Origin: Cyprinodon diabolis
Taxonomy: Eukaryota > Chordata > Actinopteri > Cyprinodontiformes > Cyprinodontidae
Direction: 5' to 3'
Assembly (NCBI GenBank): GCA_030533445.1
Contig: CM060069.1
Coordinates: 3,067,256-3,131,255, forward strand
DNA: 64,000 nt
Both the position numbers and the translations under genes were made by a program. Position 1 is the stretch's first letter. Each line of letters begins with the position of its first letter. A model generated the notes under the pieces. It did not search any database and was not told where the DNA came from. It saw nothing but the letters and a program-made list of their open reading frames with translations. Positions 1 to 12,299 of this stretch are shown one piece after another.

Positions 1-447
1 ACAGTGAGACATAAATGTATATATATCTCTTAATTAGCTTCTTTATTTTTTCACCTTCTTTGTTAAAATATTTATTAAAGATCAGCCAATGACATAACAC
101 AGTGTAAAAATTGTTTTATGATCAGCATAATAAAAAAACTAAAGTATTTACTAGTAGACAAAAAAAAATAAACAATCGGCTGTTATTAGAACCAAATTAA
201 AGGTACTGTGTAGTGTTCTACACATGGAGACATGGCTATGAGTTTGCATTCAATGGACATCTCTAGGGAATACAAAACCTTACAAAAGGCATCTTATTTC
301 TTTAGGGTCTCCCTTAGAGAAAACTTCTTCAGACCTCAATTAAACAGTCAATTCAAGGAACAAATGAAACTGTTTACAAAAAAGGTGAAAAAATAAAGAA
401 GCTAATTAAGAGATATATATATATATATACATTTATGTCTCACTGTA
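1..447. mobile_element. MITE with ~55-bp terminal inverted repeats
   Basis: The first ~55 bases (acagtgagacataaatgtat and onward) recur in reverse complement at about 385-446. The ends read CAGTG...CACTG and appear flanked by TA: the A at position 1 and TA at 446-447. This is the Tc1/mariner target-site pattern. No transposase is present in the ~440-bp interior, so this is a non-autonomous element. The left TA is only half visible because the window starts there. Family assignment is inference. Confidence 0.75.
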
Positions 448-3175
448 TAATTTAATTTCTACCTACATATTTATTCGTTGTATTTTGGGGGGTTATTAAT
501 TGAATGTTAATTTATTTATTGAGCATGTATTTCTTTATGTATTTATTTTTATACATGGTAGAGCTGTTCCTCCATACCTAAAAAATCTTATGTGTGCAAA
601 TAAGCCTTAAAACATCTGAACACGTACTTTTTATCAGAGGATTCAACAAGTTTCAAAATCTCTGAAGATAAGGCGCTCTGCTCCTGTGTCCTCCTCCACC
701 CTGTGTGTGTGGCTGTGTCTCTGCGGGTGTCATTCTTTGAGTTCCACTACAGTGCGCATGTTTCGTAGACACAGACAGGAGAGGCAGAATAGAGTCTCAT
801 GCGTGAATGTCCAGCAAATAACTCCGATTGTTGTTTCAAAAATAGAAAACCTGGTTTCATTACTTAGTTATGCCCTGGATTATGTAGCGTTTGTGGACGC
901 TAAGTCGCTACTTGATAAAAACAATAACGTAACTTGAAAGTTACTTGGTAAATAAAGCAGCGACGCTATGGTCAAGCTACTGGAAAATGTAGTTAAACTA
1001 ATAGCTTCGCTACATGTAGCGGCGCTACTGCCCATCACTGACTGTAACATTCAGTAACCGCACGTGCTTTACATATAACGCTACAGCGATACATTGCTGA
1101 TAAGCATATGAAAGCCAGACATCTTTTGCTTCGCGGTAAAAGTAAGAAATTAACTTACCATTGTTGCGGAGTCTCGCATGTTCAACAACCTTCTTCTTCG
1201 TCTAGAAGGTGATGTCGGTTGGGGGGAGGTGGGCGTGGCTAAATTTGTTTATTTCCGGCCCTACGGTGGAGGTGGCCTGTGACAGGCGCCTGCAGCGGAA
1301 CTGGTCTGACAGCTGCGGTACTGCAGCCAGACCGTCTTGATAAATAGTGGTGTTTCAATGCTGTTGTCAGAGATGGCTTTGATCAACGCGCAAGTCAGTG
1401 AGCTGATTGGATACCGAGATACCGGTGATGGAATGACGTTGCATAAACCCCCCTCCCTCCCGAATGGACGGATGATCCACGGACCTTTATTGATTCAGTT
1501 ATTTGTTTTGCCAAAAGATTAATTATAATAATTTTTAGTTAAATAATAGAGATGCAGATAAATAGAACTAAACAGTTCTCAGATAAGATCGCAGGGTGTA
1601 TCTATAACTGCGCCCATACAGTATGCAACAATTTTCATGAAATAAGATAATGCAGTCACTATGTTAAATTAATTCATTAATTTTATTTTTATGAAAAACA
1701 TCATAAAATAGCACAATATCACACCAAGATCCCCAATAAACCTGCTTTAAAGACAGCATCTTAACAGCCTGGATTAAGGAGGAAAAAAAAAGTTCCCAAG
1801 TGCCGCCTGGTGGTTGTCTGGGTACATTGCAGTTCTTTTTTAAATAAAAAAACTGGCCTCAGGAAATACATCGTGATTCACACAAGAATCACGCAGGAAA
1901 CCGTCCATTTCCAACCAGTGCCCACTGTATCCCATCCACTTCTAACGTCAGTATTCCTGAGGTCCAACTTATGCGGCCATTAAACGCAGAAGACCTTGCG
2001 GCATTGCCAAACACCGATGTTCCTCTCACACAGGCGCTGGGAGTTTATATTGAAACTGTTCAGGCAATGACAGCTTTGTTGCTCCCATAATCTTGACTCA
2101 GTCTTAATCTTTAGAAATTTTGCCATTGTGAATTTCATTGTAAAAGGTGTACTGGTGGCAATTCTGGATGATCTACAAATGACAATCTTTAAGAAAAGAA
2201 AAATAATTATCTTCTGATTAAGATCTTTGGGAAAAAAAATTCGTATTCTGATTGTTGCTAAATATAATGAGAAAGTGGCTCAGTATGATGCAGGAATTGA
2301 ATATTAACTTTTAAAATGCAAACATTACCTGGTTGACCGTTTTCTCAGTCAAACCTTTCACAGCAGAGCTAAAGATGGATAGTATTTGATTTTTGCTAAC
2401 TTAGATGACACCTGTAGATAACATGTATGTCACATGGAGGTTTCGGTCAATACCAGTATCCCAAACTTAAGGAAGTCAGTTCCAGTGTATTGGTGCAGAC
2501 CTAATTAATACAGTCATAAATTATAGTTTAAATTTGTGCAAATATAGTTGTTTGTGGTATTTGCCAGAGGCAGTATTTCTTTCCTCACCAAAAATTATTT
2601 TCAAAAAGGAATATATGACTTTTCATATGACAATTATATTGACTTTGCAACTACATGTACTGTATTTCACCTTGTAAAATTGTTGAAATAAAATAAAAAT
2701 GACATTGCTTTCTTTGACAGAAACATTGTTTATGTACAAACAATATTTTCTATATGCCATTAAAAATTGCATAATTTTCAAGTGTACAGATTTTCTACAA
2801 AGTTTTGAAATATGACAAATTCATCCGAAACACAATAAATTTGTGCTTTTGTAACTGTGGTTTTACTTGGGAAACGTTTATATAATGTGACTGTAAATTC
2901 ACACCTGTTTTTGAACACTTGAATACATCTACTCCCTGTTTCCCCACCTTCACTTCACTTTGACAACCTTGTCGGGCTCATTAGCAGGGGTTAAAGTAGG
3001 AGGATACGGTAGGCGTACCCCTAAAAGATTTAGCGGGGGTACGCAGTACCTGCAAGAGAGGTGATCGGCTGTCAGCTGTTAAAAAAAAATATCAATGGGT
3101 TCACTGTGCAGCCGTGAGTTCACCCACCAATCAGCCGTGACTGATTGGTTTTTCAAGAACAATTCAAAACACTAC
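448..3175. other. No recognisable gene; possible hAT-like end near 1040
   Basis: No ORF here has recognisable domains; the ORFs at 686-937 and 1337-1522 are short and unrecognised. Reading leftwards from 1040 on the minus strand, the sequence starts CAGTGATGGGCAGTAGCGCC, which resembles termini of hAT-type transposons, and the stretch 925-1040 has the matching GTAGC-rich composition. A partner terminus was not found, so this is a weak call. The rest is AT-rich intergenic sequence. Confidence 0.4.
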
Positions 3176-3474
3176 TTAAAGCTACAGTGTGTAATTTTCA
3201 GCAACATCTAACGTCCAGACTGCAGACCGCAGCAACATGCACATCTCCCCCCCACCGCTTCCCCCCCTCCAACAGTACGGCGAGCGTTATGGGACAAAAT
3301 GTCTTCCACGACGTCCGCATCACCTACCTTCTCAAGTGATGAGGTTTGTTTACATAGATAATTTTACAGATAGTAAATAACATAATGATAAATAATGATA
3401 AATAACATAGTTATGTATAATATATTACATTTCTGACTGTATATCCCTGTAATTATTACACACTGTAGCTTTAA
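3176..3474. mobile_element. Short TTAA-flanked MITE
   Basis: The element is bounded by TTAA and has perfect terminal inverted repeats AGCTACAGTGTGTAAT / ATTACACACTGTAGCT. Its interior matches both ends of the longer copy at 18155-19076 in opposite orientation, including the segment around the AACGTCCAGACTGCAGACYGCAGC motif, but lacks ~620 bp of the middle. TTAA duplications are typical of piggyBac-superfamily elements; the TIR does not begin with the usual CCC, so that assignment is tentative. Confidence 0.75.
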
Positions 3475-4829
3475 TAAATGGCTTCCCTCCCCGATTTTAT
3501 ATTGTTTCTCAACTGTTCCTGCTTTGCTAGAGCAGCGGTGCAATACATCAGTGATCTTGGAAGGTTTTGAGTCGATCTCCGCATTAGGTGACAAACTGAA
3601 CGACGCAAGGACGCTGAGACCACGTCCTCCTCTGACTCCTTATCAAAACGTTCAAAACTTTATTAAAGAACAACAACAAAAAAAAAAATCAAAACATGTT
3701 CAAATTAATGACACAACAAAAATAATAATCTCAGTAATTAATGTTTCGGTTCCATTACCAACATAACCAGCAGAGCAGGAGTTTAAAATTAACTAATCAA
3801 CCACCGCTGTGTTCAGGGAGGCTTATTAATAATCGCAAAATAAATATCAAGCCTGAAAAACTGATATCGTCACGGGCTGAATGTTACGTTTTTAACGTTA
3901 TCGGTGCTCCGGAAAAGGAGCAGGAGGTTGCCATGGCAACGGTTGTGCTTAAACGACAGAGAAATAAAGGTGAGAGTGGTTTTGAATTAATCACCTGTTC
4001 AGGTTGTTTACCTTTGCTGTGGTTCATCACAGCAGCTGTAGTTTCTGAACGTTCAATAAACGACAAGCTTGGACTAATTTTGTCGTTCTTTATGACTTTA
4101 CGTCATTTACAACAAACATCAAACACGGTAAATATGTTTCATTAAGTAACAAACAAATGCCTTCTACCACGATAATTATGTGAAATTAAATTGTCTAATT
4201 TAAAAATAATAGTTGTATTGCTCTGTGGCATCTCGCTTTGAGCTCAGAGTATGAGAGACTTTTCCTCTATCTATTTTTTTTTTGCTTCTTATTTAGTGGA
4301 AATATTGATGTTGATGAGATTTTCTCAAAAATAACCTTTTTCAACCTTTATAGCTCCACTGTTGAAAATGAGGCTCTAACATTCACAAATTACAGTGAAA
4401 TAAAATCCAGTACAACAACTGATTTGAGTTGAGGTGATTCCTCTGTAAACTTTTGGAGGAAAAATATCCCAACTTCAGAAGATGAGCTTTAACCTAACAG
4501 AGCTCTGTGGTTCCTCCTGTCAGTATGAGAGTCAGGGTGAGGAGGCGCCATATTAGGAAGAGAAGTGGAAGCTGGATGATCTTCAGAACAAACAAGTCAT
4601 AATGCTGGGCTACTGATTATCCCTCTGTCTGGACACAGGATCAATAAAACCAGTTTATTAGCCAGATATGGAAAACTGGGATCACAGCATGCCATGATGT
4701 TCAGTATTTAGATCTCATGGCATCTCAAGGTGTCAACATTGCAGCAATTCAAGAGCTATCAGCTTTTATTGCTTCACAAAAATTTCATCAACACAGAAAC
4801 TCCACACAAAGAAGCAGTTATATTATATT
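3475..4829. other. No recognisable gene
   Basis: Several ORFs of 60-134 codons occur (for example 3741-4145), but none shows a recognisable domain, signal peptide or exon junction. There are A-rich runs near 3670-3730. I see nothing I can support as a gene. Confidence 0.5.
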
Positions 4830-5049
4830 CCCTTTTCACCCTCCGCGGGTGGTCTCTTTCATCCTCCGAGCTCGGGTCCTCTACCAGAGGCCTGGGAGCT
4901 TGAGGTTCTCCTCCAGTATCTTGGCTGTACCTAGAACTGCACATTTCTGGACTGAGATTTCTGATGTGGTTCCTGGGATCTTTTTTAGCCACTGCTCCAG
5001 TTTGGGGGTGACTGCCCCGAGGGCCCCGATAACCACAGGCACCACTGTG

Positions 5050-5082
<33 letters not shown>
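4830..5082 (-). mobile_element. 3' fragment of an R4/R2-like LINE, with a TA microsatellite
   Basis: Read on the minus strand from about 5060, the sequence encodes the C-terminal segment PVVIGALGAVTPKLEQWL, continuing to a TAG just after KLPGLW. This stretch is recognisable from reverse transcriptases of fish non-LTR elements with a restriction-like endonuclease. A second copy of the same 3' end lies at 11095-11265. A pure TA run (about 5046-5082) abuts the fragment. The 5' part of the element is missing, as is usual for 5'-truncated LINE copies. The clade (R2/R4/Dong-like) is from memory and is not certain. Confidence 0.6.
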
Positions 5083-5094
<12 letters not shown>

Positions 5095-6334
5095 CTTTGT
5101 CATATTACCCCCAAGAATTTAAAACTACTGTCACCCCTGCTCATTAGTGTGTATAGGCAGCGGATGTACACACCAATCTAAGTGTCTATCAGGTCCGTTG
5201 TGTGCAGTTGGGATTTCAGTCAGATGAGAGCTGGCGCCGTGCTCATCGGCTGCAGCACCAAGATCTTGATTGTGGATATTGGTGCTGCTGGATGCATTTC
5301 AGTGGCTTTTCACTGCAGCGTCGGAATGTACCCGTTGTGTGGCTTATTAAGACTGCTGCTGTTGTTTTAATATTCTCTCACCAAAGGACATTTGTTTAGT
5401 AGTTTAGATGTTCTCCATTAATTGGCTAAAAGGCTGTCTTCTAGAGATGGAGTTGTAGCACAAGCACTACAGAACAACATTTCATAATTCTTTTTTTTGT
5501 CTTATGAACTAGCTGATTGGGCAAAGCCTTACAGGACTGGGTTGATGAAATGTGGGATTTGTTTTAGTTGTCCAACATTATTTTGTCATTAATTTATGTT
5601 TCTACTAATTTGGTTTGCAGTTGTTTTTGGTTAGCTCTCAGATTTATTCTAGTATCGTCCTTGGTTCCTGTGCTTTATTGGGTTTTAAATTAGAATAATA
5701 GTCTATTTTTAATATTGCTAAATAATGTATAAATAAAATATATTCTGTATAATACAACTGTTTCATCAGTTTAAGCCAGATCTACCTCGGTATTGTCAAT
5801 TGGGAGACCCTAGGCCACTTGATGTTTGAGTGGTCTACCAGTTGGCTTTGGGGCCACGTCCTCAGTCACAATCCGGGTTCCCATCCCCCCATTACATTTT
5901 AAAGCTGAATTACGTAAAATGCTTTGTACTTTGTGCAAATACCACAATGTCAGACAATCTGTGAATACATCAATCTCCTCCCTGACCAAATATTGCCTTT
6001 TGCAGAAATGCACCACTTAAAAACCCATTCATCTGAATAGTATCATTGCTGTCAATCAAGAAATGTTCTGATAAATGTGTGAATGACAGAATACCTTAGT
6101 TCCAGGGAAACTTTGCAATAGTGGCAATCCCAATCCATGGTGACCATGAATTGGGAGCATCACCTGATTGGGATAAATTTAATATCCATCTCCTTTTAAT
6201 TGTTTGTTTTTAGGTAGCAATTGGTAAAGGCAGAGGACCTCATTCCTTATATATACATTGTATTACACTGTCATGACAGTAAAACATTTTCAAATATGTT
6301 AGAAATTGTAATGAGTTGCATAATGCAGCTTTAG
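5083..6334. other. No recognisable gene
   Basis: Short overlapping ORFs at 5182-5399 and 5810-6020 show no recognisable domains. Nothing else is supported. Confidence 0.45.
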
Positions 6335-6465
6335 CACTGATATATATATATATCAGATATAGATATATATCTATATAGATATATATATAGATATATATCT
6401 ATATATATATAGATCTATATATATAGATATATAGCTATATATATAGATCTATATATATATATATC

Positions 6466-6495
<30 letters not shown>
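6335..6495. repeat. AT microsatellite (TATAGA/TATATC type)
   Basis: About 160 bp consist almost only of ta, tatc and taga units, largely self-complementary, followed by a short gagaga run. This is simple-sequence DNA in which no gene is expected. Confidence 0.95.
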
Positions 6496-6497
<2 letters not shown>

Positions 6498-6936
6498 ATG
6501 TAATATTGCTTCTACTACCAATTTTTCCCCCATCCTTGATCTGTTTAATTTCAGATTACCATTTTATGTATATTTTATGTCCTCTTTTTCTTTCTCAGTC
6601 TTACTGAGACATAAACAGCACAAATGTTAATGTTAACAGGTCATGTTGGATGTGTATTTATGTTCAGCTAGCTTTTTTGTTAGCGGTCAATCCAAAGATG
6701 TAGGAACCTGATGTCTTGATCAAACAACATGCCGTCAAAATGAAAAACCTTCCTTGTCAATTGAACTCAACAACAATTATGTTGGTGCTGAGTTTTCCTT
6801 AATAAAAGTGCATAATTAACATTTGTAACAGGAATATATCTAAATCTATGTATATTTTGAACTCCTACACATAAAATAGATTATAAATGTCTTTTTTTGT
6901 GTGTGAACAGTAACTACACATGAACTTTTGAAATAC

Positions 6937-7154
6937 TCAAATTTGACCAAATCCAGAGTATGAGGAGGACAAGCTAGCCAGCAGATCACGATGAAACTCT
7001 TCATAATTTGTTGAATTTCGTGAAAGCTTGAGAGTTAAAAAGCAAGTTGATGACTGTGGTAGGACACAGTCGATGATTTCCACCTCCAGGTTTGAAGATA
7101 CAACACCCCAACCAGTCCAGAATATGAGCAATGCCTTCAGGACTTCAGGACTAC
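6937..7154 (-). CDS. Last exon of the HECT-like gene, with putative catalytic Cys
   Basis: After the acceptor ...ctgtag the exon continues the codon split at 7681 and encodes SPEVLKALLIFWTGWGV and then QSSTCFLTLKLSRNSTNYEE, ending at a stop at 6937. The pattern of an FWTG motif, then TCF, then an aromatic-acidic tail, is that of the C-lobe of HECT-type ligases, where the Cys accepts ubiquitin. The reading frame is intact. Family identity is from memory of HECT C-lobes, not from alignment. Confidence 0.7.
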
Positions 7155-8649
7155 CTACAGTAAATACACATTTGAAAAAATACATGTAATCTTCCGTACA
7201 TCCATATGTCCAACTACCAATTGTTCTCTTTGTCACTGTTTATTCAATGTCACATGCTGTTTTTATTTTTAATTATGTAAAGCACTTTGAAATGCCTAGC
7301 TGATGAAATGTGGTATACAAATAAAATTGGATTTGATTTGATTTTGAAAAAACATGACATTGTGTACAAGTGCAAAATTATAAGTCAGTCATCTCAGAAT
7401 TTGAAAGTCATTTTTTGGAATATTCACACACACATGCACAGCTCCACAAATTGTCTCAATACCCTGGGTGCATAGATACAGTGGTACATGCAAGAGGAAT
7501 ACAAGCAAGTATTTGCACGTGATGTCCTGGATCCTGATATTTGTCTTTAAAACATCCATCTCTTTTTCCTACATTGTTTTCAAAAACGCATAATTGTGTG
7601 GCAGTATTTGGATGAATTTGGTGTTTTCAGTAGTAGTACACTGTAAAAGAGAGCATTAATCCACAATAAAGGGAACAAACCTTCATCAATACATTTTCGG
7701 AGGAAGGACATTATGCTACAGTGTTCCTCCAGGCTGATGATGTCCTCATCAATGTCCTCCTCTCTTGGCCAGGTGATGTTGTCCAGAATCATCTACAAGA
7801 CATATTCCATTAATTACCTTCTTAAATTACATTGTTTGACAGTGGTACAGCTGTCCTACGAAATTTTTAAAACCAGTCCAATTTTTACAGATAAAAATGG
7901 TGGCACATGTCTTGTTTGAAAAAAAGAGCAATAAGATAGTTGTTGATATAGCATTACTTTTGGTGTAATCTCTGCATCGCAGGCCCTTGGGAATAGGACT
8001 TCAGCTGCGTCTGGCCTGGAGCTAAAAAATTCCCAGATACCTGCATCTTTCAGGCCTCGTCGGATTTGTTTAACCTGCTGTTTTGTCCGTTCAAGAACCT
8101 GTTACATGAGACAGAATGACTTGGGTGTTCTAGATTTTATCCAAACATGTTAGTATGATTATGTGGTCAAAATACTTAATTTTCATTATACTGGTACTGT
8201 ATATATCCATCTATCATTTTTGTTAAACACATTTTGGAATCCTTTTGATTCCACTGCTGACTAGGTTTGTGGTAGTTACTATAATTTGAACTTTATAAAT
8301 GAAAATACATGCTATGGATTCTTTTGGAGTAGGCTAAATGATCAAGACCATAATCATAAATGGCTTACAGCATGAAGAAGTATTTTCTCCCTCAACCACC
8401 ACCTGTTGCTCATTGTGACACCTGGTAGGTCCCAGGGTAGTGTCACAGACAGAATCTTGGATTTTTCTTCTTGTGATAGGTCTTTTGTTCCTTCAAGCTG
8501 TTGAATAAAATAAGAAAAAAACAAAAACACAAAGTTAGATATGAAATATAGGTAATCAATTCATGAATAGTTTTACTTGGAAATAATAATAATATATTTC
8601 CACAACTGATAAGCAAAATTAAATTATTTAAAAGTAGGTTAAGGCATAC

Positions 8650-8894
8650 CAGAGCCAAGACATCACGAACATCGGTATCCACACAGTCTGACAACGATAT
8701 GGTTGCCATGTCTTCACTGCCGCCTAAAAGCACATGGATGATTGCTGAACTTAAGCCAGTCAAACATGGTCCCCCATTCAAGAAAGAATGACCAATCATC
8801 CTTCCAGCAATTGCAAAAATGTCACTCTCCAGCAGCTCCTTACTTGTAGAGGGAATAAGGTGGTCACTCTCTCCCTCAAGTAGAAGTATTCTCC
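8650..8894 (-). CDS. HECT N-lobe-like exon
   Basis: The exon starts after the acceptor ...ctttaaag and encodes ILLLEGESDHLIPSTSKELL, then GRMIGHSFLNGGPCLTGLS, then a region rich in Asp ending at a GT donor at 8649. The GRMIxHS..GGPCLxGLS pattern is typical of the fish HECT-like family. It joins the exon at 8966-9056 in phase through a shared Gly codon. No internal stop is present. Confidence 0.7.
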
Positions 8895-10499
8895 CTTTAA
8901 AGGAAAAACTGTAGAATAGCAAACAGACATTCTACTTTATCCAAGGAAAATATAGTGTGAGGTACCTTTTTTTTCATCAAGCAGGAAGCCGTGCTGCACA
9001 GCTCCCATCACAGTGGCCAGCACATGCCTTGTAACGCCATCACCAATAGCAGTCACCTATTACAGTACAAAAATGGGATTTTATCAACAGATACGCTACA
9101 ATAGTTTTGTTAAAAAATGCACAGTAACCTACACATGTAAAACTTTCAAAAAGTTTCACATTTTGTAATTTAAGGAATAATGTATTTATTCACCTATCAA
9201 TCTGCATGTTAAGGGTCTTGCCCAATCCACCCTGGGCCGCTTGTACAGTGAGATTATGGATTTATGTCTCTCTTCTTCAGAGTCCATGAGATTGAGGGTG
9301 AATGTGAGGGGATCAAGGTCTTTTTTGCCGTCAAGTGCCATCTGTGTGAAAAGCTTGGCTGCTTTTTGTGTAACCCAAGCTTAAAAAAATGGACAAATGA
9401 ATTACATAATGCTAACTGAATAATTATGTTTTACATATACATTCAATGTCCCTGCCGAATTGAAGACATATTTAAATCTTTGATGATTGTATTTCAAAGC
9501 AGAAGGTTTGTAATGTTATTTGTTAAACAACATTACTAAAATGCAGCATGAGGGATCTCAAACGTACAGCAATATACTACTACAATTTTAGGTAAAGTAC
9601 TCTAACAAAAAACTTACAATCAGTAGTGACCTCTGTAGGTGGGACTCCAGGAACAGGTACAATCGATGTTGCTACTGATAAAGAATGAAAAATGACAACT
9701 TAACCAAACAGGAAAAAAACAACATCAAAGGAATTTGAACGCTTCAAAAGAACAAAAAAATTCCATAGTTCGACTAAGCAGAGAAACAATACCCTCATTC
9801 ACATCTATTCCTGGATCATGTGTAGTTGATGTTGAGGTAGAGGCCCTGACCCTCTTTCCCTTTCCCTGTTTTGGGCCCTGTCACCCTGTAACTCACTAAA
9901 GAGGAATCATTATATTGTCAGTAAGTCATTAATAGTCATAAAACACACATGGCCATATGGCCATGAACAGCTGACACTTGTTTGATAACCAAAGTAGACA
10001 TAAATGCCCCTGTCCTATTTCTTTTGTATTGAACAGTTACATTTTCAGGTTTTGTTACAATTATGTTTTACTCGTACAAATAGTTGAGTCAATAAACATT
10101 TATCTTGCTATAAAATGAACTTGAGGAAATGGAACAAATAATATAAATACAGAAAGCTGCATTTGAAAGGCTTACATGTGAAAAGAATCACATCCTTTTC
10201 TTTCAGATTCTAGTAACCCACCTGGCAGAAGCCATTGGCAGGTTAAGCCATGTAATAATTTTATGAAAAACACTTTGTTGTTTGTGCAGTATCATGTTCA
10301 GTCGATTAAATGTTCAATTAAAAAACAAGTTACAATGTTTTGGAAAAAATAATCTTATCAAGCTCTCCACCGTTAAAGTAGGACATACAAACAGTTGTGA
10401 AAGCAACATGTGACCACAGTAGATAATTATTAAGAACTGTTGGGCAAACAAAAGTATTTTGCTGACATAGATAAATTCCATACAGACAACTTTCAGTAC

Positions 10500-10606
10500 C
10501 TTTCACATGTCCTATTGTGGTCTCTGAGCTGGGACAATGGAAATTCCTCTCGACAAAATAGACATGGAGTTAAGGGTCCCAGGTCAGATGGTCTGCTAAT
10601 CGTTTC
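10500..10606 (-). CDS. C2HC zinc-finger exon of the HECT-like gene
   Basis: The exon encodes CLFCREEFPLSQLRDHNRTC, a C-x2-C...H-x3-C finger of the type found N-terminal to the HECT-like domain in related fish proteins. Its acceptor follows a T-rich tract. It ends with two bases of a codon (AG), which does not match the phase of the next recognisable exon at 9793-9877. Either a small exon between 9880 and 10498 was missed or one has been lost. Confidence 0.65.
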
Positions 10607-11094
10607 CTGTAAATAAAAAAAGAATTACAATTTGCTGTACTTTTCTCTAAATCCTTCTATAATTTTTAGAAGAATTAAAAAACAAATATGCAAAGCATAC
10701 GCAACAGCACCCCAACTGAAACAGCAACAGGACAGCTACACTACGTACAAAATCAGAACAAAGTGGATAACTCTTACAATACCTGTTTAATGCTGAGGTT
10801 ACACTGAACAGGGCAGATGTATAATGTGGCATAGTTAATAAGCGAAGCAGAATCTTTCAGATATTGGGCTGTGTAGCCCTCATTTGGGCATGGCAGAACT
10901 GACAACTGTCGAGTCCTGGTGATGCCACAAGTCCTCATCAATTCAAAACTGCCTGCTTGTGTGAACTTTGGATAATTGGAATATATAAATTCAGTAAAGT
11001 TTTGGGGGCTATGTCCATTTCCTGAAAAACAAAAGAGCCAGAAAATACAAAGTCTTAGAAGCAAACATTTACAAACAATGTAACATATAAAACC

Positions 11095-11280
11095 AGAGCA
11101 GTGGCTAAAACAGATCCCAGGAACAACATCAGACATCTCAGTCCAGAAATGTGCAGTTCTAGGCACAGCCAAGATACTGCGCAGAACCCTCAAGCTCCCA
11201 GGCCCCTGGTAGAGGACCCGAGCTAAGAGGATGAAAGAGACCACCCGCGGAGGGTGAGAAGGGAATTTACATACATATAT
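11095..11280 (+). mobile_element. 3' fragment of an R4/R2-like LINE in an intron
   Basis: The plus strand encodes EQWLKQIPGTTSDISVQKCA and then KLPGPW followed by TAG, the same C-terminus as the minus-strand copy at 4830-5060. It is followed by a short CA/TG-rich simple repeat (to ~11320). It sits in the intron between the HECT-like gene's exons at 11338 and 11021, in the opposite orientation to the gene. Confidence 0.6.
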
Positions 11281-11337
11281 GTGTGTGTGCTTTACCTGCA
11301 TACACACGTACACACACATATCTATCTAATGACATAC

Positions 11338-11583
11338 CTCGAAAGCACAAACGTCTCTCCCCCAGCCCTGCCCTTTGAAGGCATGCCTTCTCAGTCCTTG
11401 TGGGAGTCATTGAACTGTTTTTGTGGGCAAGGGCAAAAAATGTGTGTCTCTATGTAGCTGTGTGAGTCTGTGGACCAGCGGAACTGGTGGTTGGCTGGTT
11501 GCTGGCGCGCCTTGGTTGCCTTGACCAGCCCATAGCACCACCTGACTGCCTAGTGTAAGGCGCAAAGAGCCTTGAAACTTCAG
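11338..11583 (-). pseudogene. Exon with in-frame TAG at a probable Trp codon
   Basis: This exon runs from AEVSRLFAPYTRQSGG to the basic segment SRQPRRASNQP, then reaches a TAG at 11450-11452 and reopens in the same frame as RHTFFALAHKNSSMTP. It ends at a GT donor in phase with the following exon. In my recollection the family has a Trp just before the THTF-like motif, so a TGG-to-TAG change is the simple explanation. The rest of the exon keeps its frame, so the lesion looks recent. Confidence 0.6.
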
Positions 11584-12299
11584 CTGTTAAAAAGGAAAAA
11601 CACAGTAACTAAATGCCAGCAACACAACACCTCATGTTGTATTTTAATCCATTAATCAATCTTTTACCCTAGGAATATCAAGTAATATATATCATATCAT
11701 ATCTTGTTAGCAAAATTAACTTACCATCAACTGGATGTCGGCCTAAAGAAGTGCGACTGGCTCTTCCTGGCCTTGGTTCCTGTTGTGCTGTTAATTTTTA
11801 CAAAAGTGGATTAGGATATAAAGCTTTGGAAATAGATTAACCATAGTATATAAGTTGTGCAGTGCAGCACTCTTTTGCTTTGTGTGACTCTCTGTACATT
11901 AACTTGCAAACCCAAACATTAATCAACAGTCAATTGAAGGTCCGTGTACCTTCAGGCAGTTCGTTTTTTTTTCCTTAAAACCAAAAACGGAAGCTACTTG
12001 ATAGTTTATTGTAGAGACCTAAATTAAACAAAAAATATGTATAAAGCTTGATAACTTACGAGTACCGGTAGTCCTCCGGTTTTCTGTGACTGCGAGTGGC
12101 TGTTTAGTAGCAGTCGAAGTTGAAGCTGTTTTTTCAAAAGTAAAAGTTAAACAAAACTCAAAGGACCATAAAACACGTCGGATATTAAACTTACAGCGTT
12201 CTAGTTCATCAATTCGATCGGCAGCTTCCACACAGTCCACAGGAACTGAGTGCTGCAGTTGCATCTAACCAACCAATAGGCTGCCATTGTAGCCTGAAG

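Larger units (their letters stand above)
6937..12264 (-). pseudogene. 15-exon gene for a C2HC zinc-finger/HECT-like E3 ligase, disrupted
   Basis: I reconstructed 15 exons with GT-AG borders on the minus strand: 12264-12195 (starts MQLQHSVPVDCVEAADRIDE), 12125-12060, 11787-11725, 11583-11338, 11021-10783, 10606-10500, 9877-9793, 9674-9618, 9379-9194, 9056-8966, 8894-8650, 8497-8369, 8098-7958, 7792-7681 and 7154-6937. Together they give ~685 codons. The product resembles the fish family annotated as G2/M-phase-specific E3 ubiquitin ligase-like: a variable N-terminus, a C2HC finger, a basic KQGKGKRVR segment, then a HECT-like domain. A putative catalytic Cys sits in the motif QSSTCFLTL. Such proteins would transfer ubiquitin to unknown targets. 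Damage: an in-frame TAG at 11450-11452, and incompatible splice phases between exons 6/7 and 9/10. These could reflect missed mini-exons, but with the stop they suggest decay. Most other junctions keep phase. Confidence 0.7.

Noticed and set aside
6335..6495. Self-complementary AT tract as a cruciform or origin-like site
   Set aside because: It is a simple TA-type microsatellite; self-complementarity follows from composition.
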